From: an uncultured Bacteroidales bacterium
GTDB taxonomy: Bacteria; Bacteroidota; Bacteroidia; Bacteroidales; FEN-979
DNA length: 43,230 nucleotides
Direction: 5' to 3'
NCBI GenBank assembly: GCA_903877385.1
Contig: CAIRDP010000006.1
Coordinates: 1-43,230 of the forward strand
Below, piece by piece: positions 8,622 to 16,799 of the stretch; positions within the stretch are counted from its first letter, which is position 1, and each line of letters begins with the position of its first letter. The notes under the pieces were generated by a model, which saw nothing but the letters and a program-made list of their open reading frames with translations, did not search any database and was not told the origin of the DNA. Both the position numbers and the translations under genes were made by a program.

Positions 8622-10502
8622 ATGAACAAGAAAGTAAGTAAATATGATGTCATTGTTGTAGGAGGAGGGCATGCTGGTTGTGAGGCTGCAGCTGCTGCGG
8701 CAAATATGGGTTCTAAGGTTTTATTGGTTACAATGAATATGACAAATTTGGCCCAGATGTCATGCAATCCTTCTGTAGGCGGTATTGCAAAGGGACAAAT
8801 AGTAAGGGAAATTGATGCGTTAGGAGGCTATACGGGGATTGTTGCAGATAATACAATGTTACAATTCAGGATGTTAAATTTGTCAAAGGGACCGGCAATG
8901 TGGAGCCCGAGGGCACAGAATGACCGGGTGTTGTATTCAGTCGAATGGAGAAACACTTTAGAAAGTCTTAGGAATCTTGATTTTTGGCAGGATACGGTAA
9001 CAGAGATCTTAGTTAGTGGTCAAAAAGCAATTGGCATTAGAACTCAATTAGGTTTGGATTTTTTTTCTAAAACCATTGTACTTTCAAACGGAACTTTTTT
9101 AAATGGAATCATACATATAGGACTAAAACAATTTTCGGGTGGCAGGATAGGGGAGAGACCTTCCAGAAACCTGACTGAAAATTTGAACGAGTTAGGGATT
9201 GTATCAAGCAGGATGAAAACAGGCACCCCAGTAAGAGCTGATGGACGCTCATTGAATTTTTCAAAGATGATTGAGCAAAAGGGTGATACAGCACCTGGAA
9301 AATTTTCTTTTACTGAAACAAAGAAGTTAGAAAAGCAAAAAAGTTGTTTTCTTACATATACAAATCCTGAAGTTCATGATATTTTGAAAGAAGGTTTTAC
9401 ACAGTCACCTCTTTTTACAGGTAGAATTAAAGGAAGGGGGCCAAGATACTGTCCCTCGATTGAAGATAAAATTGAAAGGTTTTCGGGAAAGGACACGCAT
9501 CAGTTATTTATAGAGCCGGAAGGTTGGAGTACTATAGAATATTATGTGAATGGGTTTTCTTCTTCATTACCAGAAGACATACAATTTAAAGCTTTGAGGA
9601 AAGTGGCAGGTTTTGAAAAAGCTAAATTTTTCAGGCCCGGCTATGCAATAGAATATGATTATTTTCCACCCTCACAGTTGAATTTTAACCTGGAAACAAA
9701 GCAGGTCGAGAACTTATTCCTAGCAGGGCAAATTAACGGAACAACGGGGTATGAGGAAGCTGCAGCGCAGGGCCTGATGGCTGGGATTAATGCACATTTA
9801 AAGGTTGAAGGAAAGCCCGGTTTTATTCTTAACAGGGCTGAGGCATATATAGGTGTTCTAATCGATGATTTGATCACAAAAGGTACAGACGAGCCCTATC
9901 GTATGTTTACATCAAGAGCTGAATACAGGATCCTGCTGAGACAGGATAATGCTGATTTCAGGCTAACCGAAAAATCGTATAAACTGGGATTGGCTAAAGA
10001 AGAGCGATTGGAGCATGTTCAAAAAAAATACATAATGATCAGAAAGATTGAAGGAATATTAAAAAAGCAATCAATTTCACCTGAGGAAATAAACCCATTT
10101 TTAAAAGCATATGATCTTCCGGGAATAAGGCAAAAGAATAAATTGGAAACTATTATTCAAAGACCGCAGGTGAAGCTTATGAATCTTTATAAGGAAGTGG
10201 AAAAGATCCGAAACCTGATCGATGCAGCAGGGGTAGCGTGTATGGAAGAAATTTGCGAGGCGGAACTGCTGGTTAAATATAGCTCATACATTGAGAAAGA
10301 AAGGGAGTTGGCCGATAAACTTGGAAAATTTGATGAATACATAATACCAAAAGAAATGAATTATAAGGCAATCTCCTCACTTTCATATGAGGCGAGGGAG
10401 AAATTGTCGAAAATAAGACCTGAAACAATTGGTCAGGCTTCAAGAATAAGCGGCGTGTCCCCATCTGATGTTTCTGTTCTTATCGTATTTTTGGGAAAAT
10501 AA
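8622..10502 (+). CDS. mnmG: tRNA uridine-5-carboxymethylaminomethyl modification enzyme MnmG (GidA)
   Basis: With MnmE it installs the cmnm5 group on U34 of certain tRNAs, using FAD and methylene-tetrahydrofolate. The 626-residue product has the FAD dinucleotide fold GGGHAG at 14-19, the family block MSCNPSVGGIAKG, the signature GPRYCPSIEDK, and a C-terminal helical domain ending with the ISGVSPSDVSVL MnmE/tRNA-binding tail. Length is normal. The AUG is preceded by GAGG about 8 nt upstream. It is flanked by two parS sites, and mnmG (gidA) is a classic origin-neighbour gene in many bacteria. Codon use looks more AT-rich than in genes after 25 kb. Confidence 0.97.
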   Translation: MNKKVSKYDVIVVGGGHAGCEAAAAAANMGSKVLLVTMNMTNLAQMSCNPSVGGIAKGQIVREIDALGGYTGIVADNTMLQFRMLNLSKGPAMWSPRAQNDRVLYSVEWRNTLESLRNLDFWQDTVTEILVSGQKAIGIRTQLGLDFFSKTIVLSNGTFLNGIIHIGLKQFSGGRIGERPSRNLTENLNELGIVSSRMKTGTPVRADGRSLNFSKMIEQKGDTAPGKFSFTETKKLEKQKSCFLTYTNPEVHDILKEGFTQSPLFTGRIKGRGPRYCPSIEDKIERFSGKDTHQLFIEPEGWSTIEYYVNGFSSSLPEDIQFKALRKVAGFEKAKFFRPGYAIEYDYFPPSQLNFNLETKQVENLFLAGQINGTTGYEEAAAQGLMAGINAHLKVEGKPGFILNRAEAYIGVLIDDLITKGTDEPYRMFTSRAEYRILLRQDNADFRLTEKSYKLGLAKEERLEHVQKKYIMIRKIEGILKKQSISPEEINPFLKAYDLPGIRQKNKLETIIQRPQVKLMNLYKEVEKIRNLIDAAGVACMEEICEAELLVKYSSYIEKERELADKLGKFDEYIIPKEMNYKAISSLSYEAREKLSKIRPETIGQASRISGVSPSDVSVLIVFLGK

Positions 10503-10506
10503 TAAT

Positions 10507-10522
10507 TGTTTCACGTGAAACT
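10507..10522. promoter_or_regulatory. parS-like ParB binding site downstream of mnmG
   Basis: TGTTTCACGTGAAACT carries a perfect 14-bp palindrome GTTTCACGTGAAAC (10508-10521) and matches the parS consensus except for the final base. It fills most of the 26-nt space between the mnmG stop and the next AUG (6 nt away), so bound ParB would sit on the leader of the methyltransferase gene. Confidence 0.85.
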
Positions 10523-10528
10523 ATATAA

Positions 10529-11419
10529 ATGGAGCTGCTTAATAATTGTCCGTCATGCAATTCAACTTCGTTCAATACCTGTTTAACAACCTTAGATTAT
10601 TTTCTCTCGAGAGAGGAATTTGAGATAGTTGAATGTATGGATTGCAAGTTAAAGTTTACGAACCCGAGACCAGGGTTTAATGATATAGTAAAATATTATG
10701 ATTCCCCGGAATATATTTCACATAATACAAGTTTGAAAGGACTGCTGACCCGTTTATACACACTGGCAAGGAATTTTATGCTGAAGAAGAAATTCAGCAT
10801 TGTTTCAGCTTATACAAAAGGTAATAGTATACTTGATGTGGGTTGCGGCACTGGAGAATTTTTAAATTTTTGCAAGTCAAAAGGATTCAGTGCATATGGG
10901 ATCGAATTAAATGAAAGACCCCGTGAATCGGCAAAAATGAATTTCAATCTTGATGTAAGGGAAAAGATCACAGACTTTATACAAACCGGTATTAAATTTG
11001 ACTGCATAAGCCTTTGGCATGTTCTAGAGCATATCCATGATTTGAAAATAACGATTGCTGAAATCAAAACACTGTTAAAACCAGGAGGGGTGTTGATCGT
11101 TGCCTTGCCAAATTGTAATTCCTGGGACGCATTGCATTATAAACAGTATTGGGCCGCTTATGATCTTCCACGTCATCTATACCATTTCAACGAAAGCTCA
11201 TTTACAAGGTTCGCAGAAATTAACAGCCTGAAGATAGTAAAGGTTCTTCCCCAGGTCCTCGATTCCTTTTATATTTCCCTGCTCAGTGAAAAATATCTTG
11301 GGAAGAAAAATAATTTGTTCAAAGCTTTTATTAATGGAAGCATTTCAAATTTTAATGCCGGAAAACCGGGTTCAGGGTATTCGAGTCTCATTTATATTCT
11401 TTACCCTGAAATTATTTAA
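10529..11419 (+). CDS. Class I SAM-dependent methyltransferase with N-terminal zinc-ribbon-like region
   Basis: A 296-residue protein. Two Cys pairs at C7/C10 and C36/C39 suggest a small zinc ribbon, followed by FTNPRP, typical of this methyltransferase group. The Rossmann SAM motif ILDVGCGTGEF is near 101-111, an acidic motif II (YGIELNE) follows, and LLKPGGVLIVALPN is the post-motif segment. LWHVLEHIHD matches small-molecule or glycan methyltransferases of the Methyltransf_11/23 type. The substrate is unknown; a lipid, polysaccharide or quinone target is possible. Starts 26 nt after mnmG with a parS site between, so it may be co-transcribed with mnmG. Confidence 0.8.
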   Translation: MELLNNCPSCNSTSFNTCLTTLDYFLSREEFEIVECMDCKLKFTNPRPGFNDIVKYYDSPEYISHNTSLKGLLTRLYTLARNFMLKKKFSIVSAYTKGNSILDVGCGTGEFLNFCKSKGFSAYGIELNERPRESAKMNFNLDVREKITDFIQTGIKFDCISLWHVLEHIHDLKITIAEIKTLLKPGGVLIVALPNCNSWDALHYKQYWAAYDLPRHLYHFNESSFTRFAEINSLKIVKVLPQVLDSFYISLLSEKYLGKKNNLFKAFINGSISNFNAGKPGSGYSSLIYILYPEII

Positions 11420-11499
11420 TTTTAAGCTAACAGACGAACGATTGTCATAGATGGGACTATCTCCCGTTTAGAGGAAAATACAGGTTTATACGCAGTCTA

Positions 11500-14400
11500 A
11501 TGAAGTTGTCTTCATCAATTAGAAAATCAATTGATTACGCCATTTTAGCATTCATTGCCGGAGTTTTTTTCCTGCTTTGTCTGATGGCAATGGAATTTTA
11601 TTTAAAAAGGACCAACAGGCCTGATAGAATATCTGAAAAAGTAGAAAAGGTACTTCGTGAAAAGGAAAAGCTGGCAAATGAAACATTAAATAAATCTATA
11701 TATATATTTATCACCGGACCGAAACAACCCGGAAACAATTTTTTTACGGCACTCTTACCCGTTATCAGGAAAGATGGCATGGCAATACAGTTTTATATAA
11801 ATGACAGCCTTGCATTCTGGTCCGACAATTCTGTCGCTGAATTAAAGGGTATTCAGATTGAAAAACCGGAAAGTGTTCAAAAATTGCCGAATGGCTGGTA
11901 CGATGTTATTGTTTTAGCAAAAGGTAATATTAAGGCAGTTTGCCTGATGCTTATAAAGCATGAATATTCTTTTGAAAATGAATTTCTGGAAAATTCATTC
12001 CAGGAAGATTTTAAGGTGCCTGAAGGTGTGGAAATTTCGGCAGGCCTCAATGGGAATGTTATCAGGTCCCTGGATGAGATTCCATTGTTTTCATTTGACT
12101 TTTCGGGATTTGTCTCTTCATATAACGGGCAGGCCGGTTTTCTTTTCATTCTCCTTCTGTTACCTTTTTTCTCATTTTGCATGGCATTGTATTTTGCTAA
12201 TTCAGCAATTGAATGGTTTAATGGAAAACCTTTTCTTTTCGTTGTGTTTTTTACCGCGGATGTTATCCTGCTTCGTTTAATCCAAGCGTGGTTTACCTTT
12301 CCTTTAACTCTTTACTCCACAGTTTTATTTTCACCCCTTTACTATTCCTCTTCTGTTTTTCTTCCATCTGCAGGAGACTACCTGTTCAATGGAATGATCA
12401 TGTTGTTAATCGCATTCATTGCATATAAAAAATTAGTCAGACCTGATAAACATAAAGTCAAGCTGACTTCAGTGAAAAGCCTTAAGGGCTGGGTAGCAGT
12501 TGCATTCATTTTATTAATCTATATATCCCTCTGTTTTGGATTGGATGATCTGCTGAGGAATTCTTCCTTTTCTCTTGATCTGAAAGACATTTCAAAAGTA
12601 GGGGCAAAAAGTGTTATCGGACTGCTGATCGTTTACTGTCTTGCCATGGCATTTTACCTGTTTTCAGGAACAGCAGGATTTTTTATACAAAAATTCAGCA
12701 AATTCAATAAAGGCCTTATCATTGCAGTTGGGACAACCTTTGTTTTTTTATTGGAACAGACATGGATGGACAGGTACACAGCAATGATACTTGCAGCATT
12801 ATTTACAGCCTATTTATCCCTTCTGTTTTTTTATTTCGACGGAAAAGCCAGGGGCAACCCTTTTGCCAATTTCATACTACCCATGGTTTGGATGGCAGTA
12901 CTTGTTACTGTGGTATTCAATAATGCCGGGTATTTAAGGGAAAAGGAAGAACGAAAACTGATAGCCATCCAGCTGGCAAATGAAAAAAATCCCGTTACGG
13001 AACTTCTTTATAATAAACTTGAGCATAAGTTGTTGAGTGATTCGGTCATTATTGCCATGACCAGGGATTTTAATGCCGGCAAAGAAGAATCTTTGATCAG
13101 GAGAATAAACTCCGGATATATCCGGGATTTCTGGAACAGGTTCACGGTGCAAATAACAGTTTGCCCCCCGGGAAAAATGCTAAAAATCCAGCCAAGGGGA
13201 TATGTTTATAATTGCGAGCAATATTTCCAGCAGGTTTGTGATAAAGTCGGGGAAAAAACCTCAAATCCAAATCTTTTTTATCTTGATTATGGTACAGGTA
13301 TCGAGACATACCTTGGAATACTTAAACCCCATGATTCTGTGAAAAATGTTAATGCAGGAGAAATTAAAATCTTTATAGAATTTACAGCCAAAACACCCTC
13401 AAAAGACATGGGATATCCTGAATTGCTTATCGACAGGAGGATCATGAATATACCTGACCTTGGCAATTATTCCTACGGATTGTATCAGAACGCCTACCTG
13501 GTTTATAAAACCGGGAAATATTCCTATCCCACGAATCTAAGCAACCTGATTCGGTTATCGGATTCTTCTTCTTTTTTTAATTTCGACGGAATGAACCACT
13601 ACAGGTACACCCTGGACAAGTCAAGGGAATTATTGGTCAGTAAAAAGAATGACAGTTTTCTTGGATTAATTTCTCCCGCCTCTTACCTTTTTATAATGTT
13701 TTCCCTCCTGACCCTGTTCCTGAATTTTGTATACAGGCCTTCGGCAATGAAGGAGTTCTCATTTATCACCCTGAAAAACAGGTTCCAGATTGCAAACGTT
13801 GGGATGATTGTGGTTTCCTTCCTGATCCTTGGGTGCCTTTTATTGTATTTTCTGATCCGGCTAAACAACCTGAAGAATATGGATTCCTTCAGTGAACGTA
13901 CCTTGTCGGTAATGTTGGAAATGCAGGAAAAATTTGGTGAAAAAGATAAGCTCGACAAACCCGATAACCCTGCTCTTGAGGAAGACCTTCAGCGGCTTTC
14001 GGGTATGTTTTATACGGATGTTAATGTATATTCAGTTTATGGGAAGCTGATACTGTCGAGCAGGCCGCAGGTTTTTGATGAAGGTTTGATCTCCGGAAGA
14101 ATGAATATCGGGGCATATACAGATTTGAAAAAGAATAAGCAATCAGCCTTTTTCCAGGATGAGAAAATAGGAGCATATGACTATATTTCGGCCTATTTCC
14201 CCCTGCTGAATGACCGGAATGAATTACTGGCTTATATAAACCTGCCCTTTTTCTCGCGTCAGGAGGATCTTAGAAAGGAGATCAATGATTTCCTTATAGC
14301 ATTTATGAACCTGTATATTTTATTTATCCTGATAAGTATTTTTATTTCATTTGCTATTTCCCGATATTTATCTGCTCCCCTTGGTATACTTGTAAGCCGC

Positions 14401-15219
14401 ATGGAAGGTTTCCAACTGGGCAAACGCAATGAAAAGATAAACTGGTATCATCAGGACGAGATAGGGCGCCTGGTTGAGGAATACAACCGTTTGATAGATG
14501 AACTTGCTTTCAGCGCCGACCAGCTTGCAAAATCCGAGAGGGAAACCGCCTGGAGGGAAATGGCACGTCAGGTTGCACATGAGATAAAAAATCCATTAAC
14601 CCCGATGAAACTCAGCGTTCAGCATTTAAGGAAAACCTGGGATGAACAATCCGGGGATTTTAACCAAAGGATACAGAGATTTACAAAAATAATGACCGAG
14701 CAGATTGATTCTCTTTCTTCAATAGCTACGGAGTTTTCGGATTTTGCAAAAATGCCGCTTCCTGTATCGGAAGAGCTTGATCTTATTGAGATCCTATCCT
14801 CTGTGGTTTCTATGTACCTGGGCCTGGAAAATATCGAGATCAGGCTTGAAACCTCCGAAAACCAGGCAAAGATCAAAGGCGACCGGCGGCAGATTGTAAG
14901 GGTTTTCACCAACCTTCTGAACAATGCTGCACAAGCCATCAGCAAGAAAGAAAAAGGATTGATTAAAATTTCTGTTTGCAAAAAAGGCAAAAATTATTCT
15001 GTTGATATTGAAGATAATGGGAATGGTATTCCTGATGAACTTTCTGAAAGGATATTCCTTCCCAATTTCACCACCAAATCAGGAGGGGCTGGACTGGGTC
15101 TTGCGATTGTAAAGGGAATCATCATCAACATGGGCGGAGATATTACTTTTGCCTCCTTAACGAACGGAACGGTTTTCACAATAAATATCCCTGTTTTTAA
15201 TGACAAAATATCCGCTTAA
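11500..15219 (+). CDS. Large membrane sensor histidine kinase, NtrY-like
   Basis: A 1239-residue two-component sensor. One membrane segment lies near the N-terminus (about 15-33). A polytopic region with several helices follows (roughly 210-480), then an extracytoplasmic stretch, further membrane segments (about 725-800 and 935-960) and a HAMP-like linker. The dimerisation helix is MARQVAHEIKNPLTP with phospho-acceptor His1027. The ATPase domain has N-box NLLNNAAQAI, G1 DNGNGIP and G2 GGAGLGLAI. The HEIKNPLTPMK form is typical of NtrY-type kinases. No partner response regulator is adjacent. Its signal is unknown. The 3' end overlaps the GldH-like gene by 20 nt. Confidence 0.88.
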   Translation: MKLSSSIRKSIDYAILAFIAGVFFLLCLMAMEFYLKRTNRPDRISEKVEKVLREKEKLANETLNKSIYIFITGPKQPGNNFFTALLPVIRKDGMAIQFYINDSLAFWSDNSVAELKGIQIEKPESVQKLPNGWYDVIVLAKGNIKAVCLMLIKHEYSFENEFLENSFQEDFKVPEGVEISAGLNGNVIRSLDEIPLFSFDFSGFVSSYNGQAGFLFILLLLPFFSFCMALYFANSAIEWFNGKPFLFVVFFTADVILLRLIQAWFTFPLTLYSTVLFSPLYYSSSVFLPSAGDYLFNGMIMLLIAFIAYKKLVRPDKHKVKLTSVKSLKGWVAVAFILLIYISLCFGLDDLLRNSSFSLDLKDISKVGAKSVIGLLIVYCLAMAFYLFSGTAGFFIQKFSKFNKGLIIAVGTTFVFLLEQTWMDRYTAMILAALFTAYLSLLFFYFDGKARGNPFANFILPMVWMAVLVTVVFNNAGYLREKEERKLIAIQLANEKNPVTELLYNKLEHKLLSDSVIIAMTRDFNAGKEESLIRRINSGYIRDFWNRFTVQITVCPPGKMLKIQPRGYVYNCEQYFQQVCDKVGEKTSNPNLFYLDYGTGIETYLGILKPHDSVKNVNAGEIKIFIEFTAKTPSKDMGYPELLIDRRIMNIPDLGNYSYGLYQNAYLVYKTGKYSYPTNLSNLIRLSDSSSFFNFDGMNHYRYTLDKSRELLVSKKNDSFLGLISPASYLFIMFSLLTLFLNFVYRPSAMKEFSFITLKNRFQIANVGMIVVSFLILGCLLLYFLIRLNNLKNMDSFSERTLSVMLEMQEKFGEKDKLDKPDNPALEEDLQRLSGMFYTDVNVYSVYGKLILSSRPQVFDEGLISGRMNIGAYTDLKKNKQSAFFQDEKIGAYDYISAYFPLLNDRNELLAYINLPFFSRQEDLRKEINDFLIAFMNLYILFILISIFISFAISRYLSAPLGILVSRMEGFQLGKRNEKINWYHQDEIGRLVEEYNRLIDELAFSADQLAKSERETAWREMARQVAHEIKNPLTPMKLSVQHLRKTWDEQSGDFNQRIQRFTKIMTEQIDSLSSIATEFSDFAKMPLPVSEELDLIEILSSVVSMYLGLENIEIRLETSENQAKIKGDRRQIVRVFTNLLNNAAQAISKKEKGLIKISVCKKGKNYSVDIEDNGNGIPDELSERIFLPNFTTKSGGAGLGLAIVKGIIINMGGDITFASLTNGTVFTINIPVFNDKISA

Positions 15220-15685
15220 CCAAAAAGGTATTCTCTCTTCAGCCCTGTTGATCCTGATGTTATTCCTGGCTTCCTGCGGTCACGACAAACCCTTGGAAAG
15301 GAATGTTGACTTTCCCACAGGATCATGGCAGAGGTATAATAAGCTGAAATTTGAATTACCCGTCAAAGAGAATGGAAAAACCCTTGATGTAATTTTTGAA
15401 CTTCGTTGTAAGAAATCTTTCGTTTATGACGAAATCCCTCTGAATATGATACTTGACACGCCTTCGGGGGAAGAAAGGATTAAGGAATATCTGATACAGA
15501 TCCGCGATAAAAACGGAAATTATTCAGGGACTCTGAATGGAGATACCTGCATAAGCAGGATTTTTCTAAAGAGAAAATTATATTGTTCTAAAAAAGGGAT
15601 TCTGAAAGTTGAAATCGAGAATCTTAACCCGAGAATGAAAACAGAAGGGGTAATTTCAGCCAGGCTGATCCTTATCGGGCATTGA
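15200..15685 (+). CDS. GldH-like lipoprotein (gliding-motility family)
   Basis: A 161-residue predicted lipoprotein: hydrophobic signal then LFLASC with the lipidated Cys26. After it, the pattern FPTGSWQRYNKLKFELPV, FELRCKKSFVYDEIPLNM, TPSGEE, and NPRMKTEGVISARLILIG resembles GldH, a Bacteroidota outer-membrane lipoprotein linked to gliding in Flavobacterium but widespread in non-gliders. The match is by pattern only, so the symbol is left empty. It overlaps the kinase by 20 nt and overlaps the convergent riboflavin kinase gene by 30 nt, so it probably is transcribed with the kinase. Confidence 0.6.
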   Translation: MTKYPLNQKGILSSALLILMLFLASCGHDKPLERNVDFPTGSWQRYNKLKFELPVKENGKTLDVIFELRCKKSFVYDEIPLNMILDTPSGEERIKEYLIQIRDKNGNYSGTLNGDTCISRIFLKRKLYCSKKGILKVEIENLNPRMKTEGVISARLILIGH

Positions 15686-16126
15686 AAGCAGCTTCAGTGC
15701 TTTAATCCTGTCGAGCCGGATCTGATTAACGAGCTGGTCAAGATTCTGAAATTTTTTCTCTTTTCTAATGATCCGGAGGACTGATACGGAGATTTCTTTT
15801 CCATAAATATCTTCAGAAAAATCAAGAATATTTACCTCGATTACCAGATGTTTTCCGCCTATAGTGGGACGCAGGCCAATATTACACAACCCGAAGAATT
15901 TTCTTTCCTGGAGCATAACACTCACAAGGTAAACTCCGTTTGGAATCATTTTCGGTTGAGCCGCCGGGGTTTGGATATTGGCAGTAGGAAAACCAAGAGT
16001 CCTCCCAAGGTGATTTCCATGAACAACCAGGCCCCTGATACAATAATTCTGAACGGCCTGCATTTCGGATAAATGTATGCCCGGGTGAACCGGTTTTGAG
16101 GCTTTATTTGAGGCAGCTTTGCTCAT
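15656..16126 (-). CDS. Stand-alone riboflavin kinase (flavokinase) domain protein
   Basis: Phosphorylates riboflavin to FMN. The 156-residue product contains only the flavokinase domain: VVHGNHLGRTLGFPTAN (nucleotide/metal-binding loop, residues 34-50), PNGVYLVSV, CNIGLRPTIGGK, IEVNILDF, YGKEISV and a closing LVNQIRLDRIKAL. Bacterial RibF is normally about 310 residues with an N-terminal FAD synthetase domain. No such domain is present upstream, since stops and an intergenic region follow, so this is a monofunctional enzyme or a paralogue of a full RibF elsewhere. It overlaps the GldH-like gene tail to tail by 30 nt. It precedes a redox gene block, which could be coincidental. Confidence 0.85.
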   Translation of the reverse strand: MSKAASNKASKPVHPGIHLSEMQAVQNYCIRGLVVHGNHLGRTLGFPTANIQTPAAQPKMIPNGVYLVSVMLQERKFFGLCNIGLRPTIGGKHLVIEVNILDFSEDIYGKEISVSVLRIIRKEKKFQNLDQLVNQIRLDRIKALKLLSMPDKDQPG

Positions 16127-16131
16127 GGGCC

Positions 16132-16139
16132 CAAAACTA
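16132..16139 (-). promoter_or_regulatory. Putative -7 element for the riboflavin kinase gene
   Basis: On the minus strand TAGTTTTG (16139 to 16132) ends 5 nt before the AUG at 16126. If active, the mRNA would start at or next to the AUG and be leaderless. The -33 region is weak. The alternative is a later start at Met22. Confidence 0.3.
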
Positions 16140-16179
16140 CGTAAAAAGAGGCTGGATTCAGAGCAGGGATTTATTTTTT

Positions 16180-16797
16180 TTAATGATACCCGTTAACAAT
16201 ACTCTTGAAGTTACTGATGGCAGTTTTCCCGAAGGTGCAAAAATAAACATGAATGCATAAAAAGAGAGTCACCATAAACCCGCAGAAAAGATGCAACAGA
16301 TCGGTATAATCGAGCCCGCTGATTCCAAGGAGGCTGTGGACCGTAATTTCGGGATATAATAACCCTAAGCCCGACAGTATGACCAGGGGTATAATAATAT
16401 ACATTACACCCACGTAAGAGATTTGCTGCAAAGGATTGAATTTTGAATCCGGTGTTACCGGGAAGGGAGCTTTTTCCTTCCTGAAAACACCTACAGTATA
16501 ATGGTGAAACTGGGTTTTCAAACGTTTAAAATAACCTTTGACTTCAATCACGTAATATGCGCCATTTTTTGTAAATAAATTGCCGATGAAAAATATGATA
16601 TAATTGATTGACAGGAGCACTCCTGCAATATTATGAATGACAACAGCAACATTAAACCTGACGGTTATCGTCGGGTTTGCAAACTGGATACTAAGTCCGG
16701 TTACAATAAGGGTCAGGCAAAGCAGGGCATTCAGTACATGCCATAATCTTATCCAGATGGGATAAAGGTACAGAGGTTCGTTAGTATGATCTTCCAT
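16180..16797 (-). CDS. Cytochrome b/b6-type membrane subunit
   Basis: A 205-residue integral membrane protein with four hydrophobic segments (about 14-37, 48-72, 123-146, 164-187). Histidines suited to two b-hemes sit at H20 and H55 in the first two helices and at H169 and H183 in the last, the arrangement of the HydC/FdnI/thiosulfate-reductase cytochrome b family. Such subunits exchange electrons between membrane quinones and a periplasmic redox partner. The neighbouring heptaheme cytochrome gene ends 2 nt upstream, so the two almost certainly form one complex. Whether it oxidises quinol or reduces quinone cannot be read from the sequence. Confidence 0.8.
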   Translation of the reverse strand: MEDHTNEPLYLYPIWIRLWHVLNALLCLTLIVTGLSIQFANPTITVRFNVAVVIHNIAGVLLSINYIIFFIGNLFTKNGAYYVIEVKGYFKRLKTQFHHYTVGVFRKEKAPFPVTPDSKFNPLQQISYVGVMYIIIPLVILSGLGLLYPEITVHSLLGISGLDYTDLLHLFCGFMVTLFLCIHVYFCTFGKTAISNFKSIVNGYH

Positions 16798-16799
16798 GT

